DNA of 61,067 bases from Haliscomenobacter sp. (GTDB lineage Bacteria; Bacteroidota; Bacteroidia; Chitinophagales; Saprospiraceae): assembly GCF_016718685.1 (NCBI RefSeq), contig NZ_JADKCX010000043.1, positions 1 to 61,067 on the forward strand, given 5' to 3'. Every line of letters begins with the position of its first letter. Positions within the stretch are counted from its first letter, which is position 1. The notes beneath the pieces were generated by a model. The model did no database searches and had not been told where the DNA came from. It worked only from the letters and a program-made list of their open reading frames with translations. This document shows positions 1-10,800 of this stretch, one piece after another. The position numbers were made by a program, and so were the translations under genes.

Positions 1-3000
1 GGAAGCAGATGTTGTACTCCCGAACAGGCAATACCTGAATGATTTGTCGGCAGGTCACCGACTCTGGTCCTTTAGCCGTTTGTTTGGTCAAGGTCCAGAT
101 GCGTTCAATGTTTCCTGCACCACATTTCAAACGCTTTATCACCGAGTAAACCGTATCAACCTCGCCACACAAGTTGCCACTGGTGATGATCACATCCCCG
201 AATACCTTGGCCGAAGCCACCTTCGAATCGATTTGTGCCAGGTTCTTATCGTCACAATGAACCGTTACTTCCCAGGGTGCGATACATGCAACCGGAGTTT
301 TGTCCTCAACGACGATGTTCTTCCAGCAGTAATTGCGGTTGCCAGCTTTGTCACCACCCCAGAGTTCGACCATCACCGTACCTTTGTCGCAACAGAAGAA
401 GGGTATCGAATCCATCAGCGGAGTCATCAACAATTTGCTGGTTGAATCCACTTTGAAGTATTCCTCCGGATCAGCCTGGCGGTTGCGGTTCACATCCACG
501 TAATCTTGTGGCTGGGTCGATTTGGGATCGTAAGCATCGATCTTACCGTTGCCATTGGCATCCACTACTCCCTTCACCTTTACAAAGTCGGCATTACAAT
601 TCGTTGGTACTGGACGGCGTACACGCATCCATTCGATTGGTCCACAGTTGTCGTTGCTGCCTTCATCGATCTGAGCTGCACTCACCTGGCCAAAAGCACC
701 ATTGTTGAGGCTCAATACCAGTTTGTCATCACAAACCATCGTTGGCGCAACCTTGTCTACGGCCCGAACGGGGTAATATACAATCGTATCTCCGTAACAA
801 ACGTCGTATACCCGCAGCTTGAAGAACCAGCGGCCCGTCATTGGGATGCCCGTAATCGAGTATCCTTTATCGCAGTCGCCTTTTACCTGAATGCCCGCAT
901 CGGACTTCCATTCAAAGCGGCCCGTTGGACGTTCGAACAGATCCAGGATGGCTACGCGTTGTACTACTTCAAGGTCAAAGCACCAGTTGCTTTGTTCGAT
1001 AACATCCAGGTCTTTACGGCCAAACAACGTTGCCCCTTTGCAATCCAGTGGACTGGTCGAAATCACCAGTACATCGCCTGGGTCGTAGCTGGATGTTTCG
1101 GTATCCGGGTTAGCAGCCGGGCCATTCTGGTAACCATTCCCTTTTTTGCCATCATGATCATAATCTGGCACTTTGACAATTGGGTTACCATTGTCGCCCA
1201 CGATCAGGTGTTGTTCCCAAGTCAGCATCCGCAGTCCTGGATTCCAGGTCACTCCGGCATAACAAGTAGCATCAGCACCAGGAATCAGGTGGTAAATTGG
1301 GTATGTACCCGTATTTGTCCCCGTACTGCCATAGCACCAATCCAGGATTCTCCAGCGGCGGATGATCTTTCGACCGCATGCTCCGGTAGTAAACACACTT
1401 TCGTCGGTATAATTCACCGCAAATCCACAGTAGTCACGTCCGGTCAAATAAATCCGTTTGCCTGATCCATTGAAGTAGTAGGGCACCGATTCCGTCAGTT
1501 CGAACGGCTTGGCAATCAAGTCAGCCGGAAGTAATTCAGCCGATGCAGCGGCCAGGTTATTTGGCACATCGACGACACACTCGGGCAGTACAATTTGTGG
1601 ACGACGGAAAGTGATGATCTGGTTGCAAGTCGTCTTGTTGCCTCGGTCATCGGTGAACGTAAAGGTCCGGGTAATGCGGGCATAAGCATAGCCTGCATTC
1701 GCAGACTGATCACAATCAGCCAGCACTTCCAAAACATCCTTCACATTGTCCAGCCAGGCCTGACCACAAGAGTCTTTGGCGGTGGCTACACCGGTGTAGT
1801 AAGCATAAGTAGTATCTGTCCAGGATTTCTTCACATTCAGGATGCTGTCGATATCGGTACATACAAAAGTGTAGGTTCCACTTGGCGTTTTGCCAACCAC
1901 CTTGCGGTCAGTATCTGGAGCACATTGTACCACTGGTGCAATCTTGTCCTCCAAAATGAAGTTACCCCAGATGGTATTACAATGGTTGGCAACACTTTTC
2001 ACCTTGTAGATCAGTTGACGTCCGAGGAACAGTTTGGCATCAAATGGCCGTGGGTCATCAGAAGTCCAAACCGTTTCATTTGTCCACTTGTCCTGGATGA
2101 TCACTGCGTAGTAGCTACCTTCAGGGTACTTGTCAAACCCACAGGCAGGATTGTAATTCGGTACAAAAACGTCCGCATTGATGATCGATTCACACTTGCT
2201 GTTCAAAGCTACATTCACATCCTGAATGCCTGAATTCCACCTGGTTTTGAACCAGCACTCGTCATTTTGGATGGTCTTGTCGTCTTCGTCTGCGTATTTG
2301 TCTACTGCTGGTGATGAGTAATCCCGGTCTGCCACCATTCCCTCGAAGGCGATGCCATCACCCCCATCGGGGTAGCTCAAACCTGCCATTGGCATGGGGT
2401 CATCGATCTCATCTGTGAGGTCACCCACTACGATGGTTTTACCGAAGCGTGGGCTCTTCACAAAGTAGTCGGTCAGTGGCCGTTTGGCACCAGTGGCTTT
2501 ATCAAAGCCTACCGCCCGAGCCGTTACACTGCCCTGAGACTTCCAGGGATATTTATCGGTCTTGGTCGGATCGATTTCAAATTCAATCCGTACGCAAACT
2601 ACCGAGTCTCCTTTGAGTACAAAGTTTGCATTTTCACTCGTTGGTAGCAGCAAGCGGGTATCCGTCACCCCATCGTAGTTCGGGTTGGGCACCAGTTGTG
2701 CTTTTGCGCCAAGCTGTGACTTTCTGTATTTACCATAAGCAGGTCCGTTCACATAAGCGCTGTCCGCAATGCTCACCACTGGCTTGGTGGCCGTGTACAA
2801 GGCATTGCCATAGGCGTCCTTCAAGTTTAAGAAGGCTTGCAGGCTATCGAGTGGAACTTCTTGTGGATTTTTCACACACAGGTGCATGATCACATTGAAG
2901 TTGCCACAAATCTGACTCGTTGGGAAAATTACCCCGACAATATCCAGGTTCGCTTCGATGTTCGGTTCGTCGACCCAACCAAAGTCGATGGTTTGGTTGT

Positions 3001-3479
3001 ACAAACTATCGGGGAATGGATGGCTGGACATCGCATTCATTGCCGCAGCATCTATAGCATCGTTTTTACCCGCTTCACCTTTAGGCTGTGGGCTCACGCA
3101 TACTTCCGGTTCACGGCTGTTGCCGTCGTTGATGCGGATCAGTGCTCCCGGCATGCCATCGCTGTCGTTTTGATCATCCGCACCCAGGTTGTCCTTGAGG
3201 GTCAGCACCCGGTGTTTGGGATACGCATTGACGAAGCTGGCAGAATCAGGCTGCAAGTACTTCAGCGGAATCAGGTAGTAGTTTCCAGGAATCAATCCCT
3301 GGAAGGAATACAAGCCCTGAGCGTTGGTCTTCACAATCTGGCCAGGAACGTCGTTGCTGGCTGGCGGCATGGTCGCTGTACCGTTGGGCACAATCGAGAG
3401 GTTGTACAACACATCGGTCACACTACCCGCTGAGCCCATGGTGTTTTGGTAACCCACTGTATCAAACTTACCAGAAGTT
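1..3479 (-). CDS. Giant surface protein, C-terminal-side segment with HYR-like modules (partial, runs off window)
   Basis: The minus frame with codons at positions 2-4, 5-7 and so on has no stop from 3479 to the edge. It is entered by a frameshift, so it has no start codon of its own. The first ~170 residues finish an SdrD-B-like domain (FQGLIPGNYYL; DFGWVDEP). A Cys-containing region follows (CGNFNVIMHLCVKNP). From about 2260 onwards come HYR-like modules with the recurring link (V)EDKxxPV: NFILEDKIAPVVQC near 1940, AVDKVAPTMVCDDK near 750, and VVEDKTPVACIAP near 300. Such modules are common towards the C-terminus of large Bacteroidota surface proteins. The end of the protein and any T9SS sorting domain are not in the window. 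Long plus-strand frames here are only antisense shadows. Confidence 0.75.
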
Positions 3480-3743
3480 TCATCCACTCCACCCCAGATC
3501 AGCAACATCGTGGTCGAACCAGGATAGGTTGCCCACTTTGGCTACGGGTACAGCGTAGTCTTCCACTTCACCACGTGGGTAGGCCAGGGCCGTATTCACA
3601 AATGGAGCAGTATTTTGGTGGAAGGCATTGTTATCAGGTCCAAGGTTGGCTTCCCAGCTCAAGCGGTGGCGGATAAAGGCCGTGCCATCACGGTAAGTTG
3701 CGGTAAGTGGTACCCGGAAGGCCAGCACCCGCATTTGGTTCAC
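3480..3743 (-). CDS. Giant surface protein, fragment with GEVEDY and start of SdrD-B-like domain
   Basis: This 87-codon stretch is in the same frame as the large fragment upstream (3792-8198) and is separated from it only by an in-frame TGA at 3792-3794. Read through, it continues the GEVED module (VPLTATYRDGTAFIRHRLSW ... RGEVEDYAVPVAKVGNLSWF). It ends at 3480 because of a one-base indel in DLGWSG/DLGGVDET. It is the 19th and last GEVEDY motif of the protein. It is unlikely to be an independent gene. Confidence 0.6.
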   Translation of the reverse strand: MNQMRVLAFRVPLTATYRDGTAFIRHRLSWEANLGPDNNAFHQNTAPFVNTALAYPRGEVEDYAVPVAKVGNLSWFDHDVADLGWSG

Positions 3744-3791
3744 TCCACCGGGCAGGATTGGGTTATCCGTTGCGGCAATGTTGGCCAGTAC

Positions 3792-6700
3792 TCATACTGG
3801 TACCATGGCCGTAAGTTCAGTCATCGCCGGCGGATTCAGGTCGCCATCGCCATTGAAGTCGATGAAGGAGCGTAAGTAGGCATTTTGATTGGCATAGCCT
3901 CCTGCCAATACTGTATCCTGTGAAGTGTAGGTTACTTTGAGGTAAGCCAGTTCACCGGGGATCATTGGACTGAGCAGGCGTACACCTGTTTCATCATCCG
4001 TAGTTGATCCTTTGCCAAACTTGCCTTGACCATCGTCGTCACCACCGTTTTTGCTGCCCGCATCGGCATCAGGTTGGCCATTCAGTTCTCCATCGACACC
4101 TTCACCCAGGTAGAGTTTGGGTTGGATGGCGTGGCGTGGGCCAAACTTGCCCGAGAACAGTGCGGACATGGAGTCACGCAAGGTCAGGTAGTTGGTTCCT
4201 GCTACGGGTAAGTCACCGTAGTCGAAGCCAACGTAGGCGAAGTCCAGCGTTTCATCCACCTGCATATCGGGGAACACATTCGTCGCCAGAGGCCCGGTGG
4301 TAATGTTCTGCTGGTCATTGATGCCCACAGGGTGCAATTCGTCCTTACACAAGCCCATCGGGTTGGTGATGGCGAAACTTATGCTGGTGATTTTATCGTC
4401 AATATTCGTATCGTCGCCATTGGCATCCACTTTATTGCAAGCCACGGCACTGTTTACATCTACTGTAGGCGTCATCCCCGCCGGGTCTTCGGCAGTCAAC
4501 TTGTAGTTGGCGGACAACACCCCAGAAGGATCGTAGGTGCTGTTGCCGATCAAGCCACAGAAGTAATAGCGGCCATTAACATCTGTGGTATCGTGGTAGG
4601 TGTATTCCAGGTCAGCAGCTTTATCGGCGCTGCCAAATATGCCATCCAGGCCCGCGTATTCCAATTTAATCGGTACACCTTTGATCAGTGGCTCGCCAAC
4701 ATCCTGAAGGCCGTTGTAGTTGCGGTCTTCCCATACCAGGTTGCCCACTTTGGAGAGCTTCATAAAGTAGTCTTCCACTTCACCACAAGGAATCTTCCCG
4801 TTGGGGTAACCCGCTTCAGCGGGCAAGATGCCATCGGGGCTTAGGCGTGGGTTTTCACTCAAACGGAAGCGGCTGAAGATGTTGCCATCAAAGTAGGCTG
4901 CATCCGCAGGTACCTTGAAGCATACGATCACTTTACCCGCACCCTGGCTTAGGTAAATTCGCTCTAACTCCAGAGCTCCGGTAGTGGGTTCAACTTTGGC
5001 AACTGCTCCGTTGAGTTTCGTCCAAGCCAGTTTTTCGCCAGCATCCAGGGTACCGTTGCCGTTGTAGTCAATCCAGGCGTTCAAGTAGCCATCGGGGCCA
5101 TCGAAGTTGTCGGGAAGGACGTATTTCAGTTCAATACAAGCATCATATCCAGGGATCAGCGGAGTCAGGAACTTGATGCCATCTTCGTCATCGTTGCCTA
5201 CACCATACTTCCAGGCTGCTGGATCGTTGTTTGCTGCATCATCACCTTCACTTGGGCCGTAAGCACCAGAACCTGCCTGATCATCGGGCTGTCCATCCGT
5301 TTCCGCATCGATGGATGCACCCAGATAGAAATCTGGTTTCACCAGGTGACGTGGGCCATTTTCCAGGAGGGTCGTATTGTAGTGAGCAGTAGCCAGTTCA
5401 GTTTCCTGTGGTAAATCCCCATAATCCAGGAAGATGTAACCCTGATCGTAGCGCTGGTCTACCCGATTGTCCGGATAACCCAATACATCGTTGGTATTCG
5501 GGGCTTTAGACAAGTCTTGGTCACCGATGCCTGCTTCTGTTTTCACCAAGTCGCCATTAAGCATAAACAAGCCAGTGTGGCTGCGTTTTGGCACATTGGC
5601 GGCAACGGTAATGCTTAGGCCGTCACTGTCCTTGTCTTCATCCACCGATTGGGAGATGTTGTTTGGAAGGGTAGCCGTACCTGATTTTGGATCAAAGAAG
5701 ACAATGTCGTATTTGCCTTCGATCAAACCACAGAAGTAGTAGATGCCTTTGGTCACTACACCGTCGCCGAAGGTCACACTCGCCGTGGTGGTGTACAGAA
5801 TATAATCATCGCCAGCACCTACACCACCGGAAGAAGGTAGCGTACTCAAGTCGGTCTCAATGGTACCATTTGCGCCAGCATAAACCAGTGCCACAGGTAC
5901 TCCATTGATACCCAGGTCTTTTTCACTATTGTCTTGCAGGCCGTTGTTGTTGCGGTCTTCCCACACCAGGTTGCCTACTTTGTATAAGCTTGCTTTGTAA
6001 TCTTCCACTTCACCATTCATCGCAAGTCCCGTTGGAACATTGACTTCATTGGCATTCGTACCCAAACGGAAGCGGAAGAAGGCCATGGCCCCACTCGTTG
6101 AATTGTCGGTGGGTACCATGAAGCAATACCGGTAATTGTTCAAGCCACCTGCGGGTACTGGAATGTTGAACAGTGGTGCCAAAACGCAGTCACCATCGTA
6201 ATCCAGGTACGCATATAAGGTTGCTGGCTGACCAGTGGTATTCACGGCATCTATCTCGATACAAGCCTGTTGGCCGGGGATCAGCGGAGTCAGGAAGGTA
6301 ATGCCATCCTCGTCATCCATGCCATCGGCTACATCATCACCATCAGCAAAGGCAGATGGGGTGCCATCAAGATCACTATCCAGGTTGCTACCCAGCGTCA
6401 GTGCAGGAGCAGTTGGGTCGTATACATGGTGCGGGCCATTGTTGGCCAGAGTAGTTGGGAACAAGGCAGTACCAGGCTTGGTGGGTAAGTCGCCGTAGTC
6501 AAGGCCTTTGAGTACTTCCACGTAATCTTCCACTTCCCCATCCATCGCAAAACCCGTGTAGCTCAAACCAGGTACGGTACTCAAGCGGAAACGCAAGAAG
6601 GTACGAGGCGTTACTTTGGCATCACAAGGTACTTTGACCTTCAAATAGTAGGTACCATTGGCACTGGTCAAAGCGATGTCCTTGGCTACTTGTTCGCCTG

Positions 6701-8198
6701 CATCCGCCCAATCGCCATCGTCGTTCCAGTCGATCCAGCCTTGCAAGTAGGCAGTTTGTCCAACCGGAATCACCGTATTGATGCGCATGGTCGTTTCCAG
6801 GCAGGTGATCAGCATGGTTGGGTTGCCAGAGGCATCCAGCATACTTACCCCGTCTTCGTCATCTCCATTGCCATCGTCACCGCCACCGGTTTCACCAGCG
6901 TCGTCGTCGGGCTGGCCATCCAGTTCTACATCTTCGGTTGTACCAAAGTATAGATTTGGCGTAGTGGGTACCCCGTGACGGGCACCATCCTGAGCATCCG
7001 TAGTCGGGAAGGTCTCTCCAGCGTCACCGAAGTCCAGTGCTTTCACCTGGATCAGGTAGTCTTCTACTTCCCCGTCCATCGCAAAACCTACTGGGCTGGC
7101 AACCTCACTTTGCACGGTACCAATCCGGAAACGAACGCCCAAATCTGTGTACGCAGCAGCGTTTAATGGAACTTGATAGACCAGTTCGATCATGCCACTG
7201 CCGTCCAAAGTTGCGCTCGCTAGTTCAGCGCCACCATCAAATATATCATTGTTGTTCCAGTCAATGTAGCCGTAGATAAAGGCAGTTTGACCAGTCGTAT
7301 TCCTTACATTTACCTTGAAGCGGGCTTCTTCACCACGGAACAACATCGTTGGTTCAATGATACCATCTTCGTCATTGATGCCATTGGCATCGCCTCCATT
7401 GATTTCACCTGCATCACTATCCGGTTGACCATCACCCTCTGTATCCACTGTCGTGCCAAAATAAATTTGTGGCGTTTCAGATTGACTGTGACGAGGACCA
7501 TTGTCGGCCAGTGTCGTTGGATAATTTGGCGGTAAGTCACCAAAGTCCAGGCCTTTGACCCGTACCAGGTAATCTTCCACTTCACCATTCATCGCAAAAC
7601 CGGTCGCCTGATCCACTTCGCCTTGTACGGTACCTACCCGGAAGCGGGCACCAAGGTCGGTGTTGATTACCGCATTCACCGGTACATCAAAGCTCAGAAT
7701 AAGGTCAGTACTCGTATTTGGATTTACTGTCCCAAACTGTACTTCATTGGCATCGTCAAAATTACCATCATTGTTCCAGTCGATGTAGCCGTATACATAG
7801 GCAGTATTCGCACTTTGGTTCACAACCGATACTGTGAAGTTGGCGATTCCTGCCCGGGAAATCATTGCAGGCTCGATTACGCCATCTTCGTCATCGCCGC
7901 CAGTGGCGTCGCCATCATCTCCACCATTCAGTTCACCAGCATCCGCATCGGGCTGGCCGTCATCGTCAATATCGATGGTGCTACCCAGGTATACCTGTGG
8001 TACTTCACTCACTGCGTGGCGTGGGCCATCTTGAGCATCCAGTGTGGCATATGGCAGCGGCAAGTCACCAAAGTCCAGGCCTTTCACCCGTACCAGGTAG
8101 TCTTCCACTTCCCCGTCCATCGCAAAGCCGTTCGGTACATTCACCTGACTTTCTACACTACCTACCCGGAAGCGCGCGCCAAGGTTGTTGTTCGCCAC
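3792..8198 (-). CDS. Giant surface protein, fragment with diverged GEVED modules and two SdrD-B-like domains
   Basis: About 1,468 residues. It starts inside a GEVED module (NNLGARFRVGSVES) because of a missing G in a G run near 8272. It carries six GEVEDY motifs. Each module follows the pattern YGDLP..., DGPRH, a DxDxDGQPDxxAGE acidic Ca-binding-like loop, DDEDG, YIDWNxDG, LGARFRxGT, GFAMDGEVEDY. The first four modules form a diverged copy of the four-module block seen three times further upstream. The last two GEVEDY motifs are each followed by an SdrD-B-like domain (KVGNLVWEDRNxNGLQD ... YYFCGLI), near 5970-5400 and 4760-4200. The fragment ends at an in-frame TGA after TELTAMVPV. The frame is otherwise intact and resumes immediately as VLANIAATDN. 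Confidence 0.75.
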   Translation of the reverse strand: MANNNLGARFRVGSVESQVNVPNGFAMDGEVEDYLVRVKGLDFGDLPLPYATLDAQDGPRHAVSEVPQVYLGSTIDIDDDGQPDADAGELNGGDDGDATGGDDEDGVIEPAMISRAGIANFTVSVVNQSANTAYVYGYIDWNNDGNFDDANEVQFGTVNPNTSTDLILSFDVPVNAVINTDLGARFRVGTVQGEVDQATGFAMNGEVEDYLVRVKGLDFGDLPPNYPTTLADNGPRHSQSETPQIYFGTTVDTEGDGQPDSDAGEINGGDANGINDEDGIIEPTMLFRGEEARFKVNVRNTTGQTAFIYGYIDWNNNDIFDGGAELASATLDGSGMIELVYQVPLNAAAYTDLGVRFRIGTVQSEVASPVGFAMDGEVEDYLIQVKALDFGDAGETFPTTDAQDGARHGVPTTPNLYFGTTEDVELDGQPDDDAGETGGGDDGNGDDEDGVSMLDASGNPTMLITCLETTMRINTVIPVGQTAYLQGWIDWNDDGDWADAGEQVAKDIALTSANGTYYLKVKVPCDAKVTPRTFLRFRLSTVPGLSYTGFAMDGEVEDYVEVLKGLDYGDLPTKPGTALFPTTLANNGPHHVYDPTAPALTLGSNLDSDLDGTPSAFADGDDVADGMDDEDGITFLTPLIPGQQACIEIDAVNTTGQPATLYAYLDYDGDCVLAPLFNIPVPAGGLNNYRYCFMVPTDNSTSGAMAFFRFRLGTNANEVNVPTGLAMNGEVEDYKASLYKVGNLVWEDRNNNGLQDNSEKDLGINGVPVALVYAGANGTIETDLSTLPSSGGVGAGDDYILYTTTASVTFGDGVVTKGIYYFCGLIEGKYDIVFFDPKSGTATLPNNISQSVDEDKDSDGLSITVAANVPKRSHTGLFMLNGDLVKTEAGIGDQDLSKAPNTNDVLGYPDNRVDQRYDQGYIFLDYGDLPQETELATAHYNTTLLENGPRHLVKPDFYLGASIDAETDGQPDDQAGSGAYGPSEGDDAANNDPAAWKYGVGNDDEDGIKFLTPLIPGYDACIELKYVLPDNFDGPDGYLNAWIDYNGNGTLDAGEKLAWTKLNGAVAKVEPTTGALELERIYLSQGAGKVIVCFKVPADAAYFDGNIFSRFRLSENPRLSPDGILPAEAGYPNGKIPCGEVEDYFMKLSKVGNLVWEDRNYNGLQDVGEPLIKGVPIKLEYAGLDGIFGSADKAADLEYTYHDTTDVNGRYYFCGLIGNSTYDPSGVLSANYKLTAEDPAGMTPTVDVNSAVACNKVDANGDDTNIDDKITSISFAITNPMGLCKDELHPVGINDQQNITTGPLATNVFPDMQVDETLDFAYVGFDYGDLPVAGTNYLTLRDSMSALFSGKFGPRHAIQPKLYLGEGVDGELNGQPDADAGSKNGGDDDGQGKFGKGSTTDDETGVRLLSPMIPGELAYLKVTYTSQDTVLAGGYANQNAYLRSFIDFNGDGDLNPPAMTELTAMVPV

Positions 8199-8260
8199 TG
8201 CGCCCAGCGGTACGTTGAAGATCAGGGTAATCGGGCCGCTTGCGGCACTGGAGCCGCTTG

Positions 8261-8851
8261 CTATTTCCGCAGGTGTATCCCCAGAATGCCGTTGCCGTTC
8301 CAGTCGATGTAGCCATACACATAAGCCGTTGTTCCCGTCAAGTTTGTCAGGTTCAAGGTTACTGCGAAGCTGGCTTCTTCTCCACGGAAAATCATCGGTG
8401 GGCCAACTACGCCGTCTTCATCGTCACCTGTTGCATCTCCGTCATTGTCGTCACCACCTGTGCCGTCTTCACCAGCACCCAGGTCAGGTTGGCCATCAGC
8501 ATCCACGTCAATTACTGCACCTAAGAACAGTTGTGGGGTAGCAGGAACGCCGTGGCGTGGGCCATTATTTGCATAATTTGTTTGATAGTCGCCGGTGCTT
8601 ACTCCTGCAAAGAAGTCAGGTAAGTCGCCGTAGTCCAAGCCTTTCACCTGTACCAGGTAGTCTTCTACTTCCCCGTCCATCGCAAAACCTGTCGCCTGAT
8701 CTACCTGATCCTGTACCGTACCTACCCGGAAGCGGGCACCCAGATCAATGTTGGTTACCGCGTTCAACGGTACGTCAAAGATGAGCCTTACAGGACCACT
8801 GGATGTTGCAATTTTCCCCTGGACTTCATTTGCGTCGTTGAAAGTCATCAT
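8261..8851 (-). CDS. Giant surface protein, GEVED fragment (12th motif)
   Basis: This fragment contains one GEVEDY module and most of the next. It includes LGARFRVGTVQDQVDQATGF, the GEVEDY motif, YGDLPDFFAGVS, and an acidic loop with DVDADGQPDLGAGEDG. It begins where an extra T near 8843 shifts DDDFNDANEVQ out of frame. It ends at 8261 where one G is missing from a run of four (expected five), giving an abrupt ILGIHLRK stop instead of the continuing ...DTPAEIASGSSAASGP. It is part of the giant gene, not a separate protein. Confidence 0.6.
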   Translation of the reverse strand: MMTFNDANEVQGKIATSSGPVRLIFDVPLNAVTNIDLGARFRVGTVQDQVDQATGFAMDGEVEDYLVQVKGLDYGDLPDFFAGVSTGDYQTNYANNGPRHGVPATPQLFLGAVIDVDADGQPDLGAGEDGTGGDDNDGDATGDDEDGVVGPPMIFRGEEASFAVTLNLTNLTGTTAYVYGYIDWNGNGILGIHLRK

Positions 8852-9386
8852 CGTTGTTCCAGTCGATGTAGCCGTAAACGTACGCGGTGGTGTTGGTGGT
8901 CACGTTCACCGTAAAGCTGGCCTGTTCGCCCCGGAAGATCATCGATGGTTCTACTACGCCTGTTTCGTCATCATTCCCGTCACCGTCATCACCACCAGCC
9001 ACTTCACCAGCGTCGCTGCTAGGTTGGCCGTCTGGGTCAGGATCAACTCCTCCACCCAAATAGGTCGTTGGTATTTCTGCAACCCCGTGGCGTGGGCCGT
9101 CATTGGCTTCGTTTGTTGGATAGCTCGCTGGTAAGTCCCCGTAGTCCAGGCCTTTCACCCGTACCAGGTAGTCTTCCACTTCCCCGTCCATCGCAAAACC
9201 AATCGGGCTATCCACCTGATCTTGTACCGTACCAATCCGGAAGCGGGCACCAAGATCAGTGTTGATCGTCGCACCAAGTGGTACATTGAAGGTCAGCACT
9301 ACTGCGCCAGTCGCCGCAACCGTCGCTGACTGCACTTCTCCATTCCCATCCAAATTCTCCATCTTTATTCCAGTCAATGTAACCAT
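8826..9386 (-). CDS. Giant surface protein, GEVED fragment (11th motif)
   Basis: A single module with GFAMDGEVEDYLVRVKGLDY, YPTNEANDGPRHGVAE, DPDPDGQPSSDAGE and VYGYIDWNNDDDF. It corresponds to the fourth module of the third 700-residue super-repeat. The upstream junction near 9354 is explained by one extra T in AATTTGG, since GEFGWEW should read as G-E-L-D-G-N-G. The downstream end is explained by one extra T near 8843. It is a broken piece of the giant gene. Confidence 0.6.
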   Translation of the reverse strand: MVTLTGIKMENLDGNGEVQSATVAATGAVVLTFNVPLGATINTDLGARFRIGTVQDQVDSPIGFAMDGEVEDYLVRVKGLDYGDLPASYPTNEANDGPRHGVAEIPTTYLGGGVDPDPDGQPSSDAGEVAGGDDGDGNDDETGVVEPSMIFRGEQASFTVNVTTNTTAYVYGYIDWNNDDDFQRRK

Positions 9387-10800
9387 ACAGGTACGCGGTT
9401 GTATTGGTCACTACATTTACCGTAAACTTCGCTTCTTCACCCTGGAACAACATCGCAGGTTCTACTACCCCATTTTCATCCGCACCATCGCCATTGCCGG
9501 TCTCGCCAGCATTAGGATCAGGCTGACCGTCCAGTTCTACATCAGGCTTCGTGCCCAGGTATACCTTCGGATCTTCACTCACGCCGTGGCGGGGGCCATC
9601 CACGCCATCTTGCGTAGCGTATGGAGGCGTGGGCAAGTCACCAAAGTCCAGGCCTTTAACCCGTACCAGGTAGTCTTCCACTTCCCCGTTCATCGCAAAA
9701 CCTGTCGCTTGATCTACTTCGTCCTGTACCGTACCGACACGGAAGCGCGCGCCCAAGTCGTTATTGATCACCGCGCTTGCTCCCAAGGGAACGTTGAAAG
9801 TCAAGGTTACGGTAGCACTGGTATTCGCAGCTACTGTGCTGAACTGAATCTCTCCGTTGCCTGCATCAAATACGCCATTGTCGTTCCAGTCTACATAGCC
9901 ATATACATAGGCAGTGTTCGCTGTCTTGTTCACTACTGCTACCTGGAAGGCCGCGGTCTCGCCGCGGAAGATCATCGCGGGTTCAATCACCCCATCTTCG
10001 TCGTCACCGCCCGTGGAGTCGCCATCGTCACCGCCGTCGGTCTCCCCAGCATCAGCATCGGGTTGGCCGTCGGGATCGATGTCTACTACCGTACCCAAGT
10101 ACAACTCAGGTGTTGGTGCAACCGCGTGGCGAGGGCCGTCTTGTACTTCGGTAGTCAGGTATGGTGCAGGTAAGTCGCCATAATCCAGGGCTTTGACCGC
10201 TACCAGGTAGTCTTCTACTTCACCGTCCATCGCAAAGCCAAGGGGCGTGTTCACCTGAGCATCTACGCTACCTACCCGGAAGCGGGCGCCCAATGGCACC
10301 CCTGCCACTGCATTCAATGGTACCGGAAAGGTCAAGGTTACTGACCTGTTGACTGGAATGGTAGTTGCCGACTGTATTTCGCCTAGGCCATCGAACTTGC
10401 CGTCGTTGTTCCAATCGATGTAGCCGTATACAAGTTGGATACAATTGGTGGTTACGTTAACCTCGAACACTGCGGTCTCCCCCTGGAAGATCATCACCGG
10501 TTTAGTCACGCCATTTTCGTCGTCACCGTCCGTATCATTGTCATCTCCATTGGTGCCGTCTTCACCAGCACCCAGGTCGGGCTGACCATCCACGTCTACA
10601 TCTACACTGGCACCCAGGTAGATCGCAGGTGTTTCGGCTACTGCGTGGCGGGGGCCATTGTTGGCCTCCAAAGTCTGGTAGTCACCTGTGCTTACACCCG
10701 GTTGGGTATCTGCCAAGTCACCATAATCCAAACCTTTGACCCGAACGAGGTAGTCTTCTACTTCCCCGTCCATCAAAGCCTGTGGCTTGATCCACTTCAT
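9256..10800 (-). CDS. Giant surface protein, GEVED fragment (motifs 8-10, third super-repeat)
   Basis: Contains three GEVEDY motifs and the module series LADTQPG, ALDYGDLPAPY, GLDFGDLPTPPY. This is the first three quarters of the third 700-residue super-repeat. It starts out of frame because two bases are missing near 10773 (GFDG should read GFAMDG, as in all sister copies). It ends in a frameshift near 9354. It carries acidic DVDVDGQPD, DIDPDGQPD and DVELDGQPD loops, compatible with Ca binding. The near-identity with the copies at 14.9-12.8 kb and 12.8-10.7 kb makes misassembly possible. Confidence 0.65.
   Translation of the reverse strand: MKWIKPQALMDGEVEDYLVRVKGLDYGDLADTQPGVSTGDYQTLEANNGPRHAVAETPAIYLGASVDVDVDGQPDLGAGEDGTNGDDNDTDGDDENGVTKPVMIFQGETAVFEVNVTTNCIQLVYGYIDWNNDGKFDGLGEIQSATTIPVNRSVTLTFPVPLNAVAGVPLGARFRVGSVDAQVNTPLGFAMDGEVEDYLVAVKALDYGDLPAPYLTTEVQDGPRHAVAPTPELYLGTVVDIDPDGQPDADAGETDGGDDGDSTGGDDEDGVIEPAMIFRGETAAFQVAVVNKTANTAYVYGYVDWNDNGVFDAGNGEIQFSTVAANTSATVTLTFNVPLGASAVINNDLGARFRVGTVQDEVDQATGFAMNGEVEDYLVRVKGLDFGDLPTPPYATQDGVDGPRHGVSEDPKVYLGTKPDVELDGQPDPNAGETGNGDGADENGVVEPAMLFQGEEAKFTVNVVTNTTAYLYGYIDWNKDGEFGWEWRSAVSDGCGDWRSSADLQCTTWCDDQH

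Noticed and set aside
506..1465. 319-codon plus-strand frame (and similar long plus frames through 1-20 kb)
   Set aside because: They lie in codon phase opposite the giant minus-strand gene, repeat with its modules, have no family-like sequence, and reflect the low stop content of its antisense.
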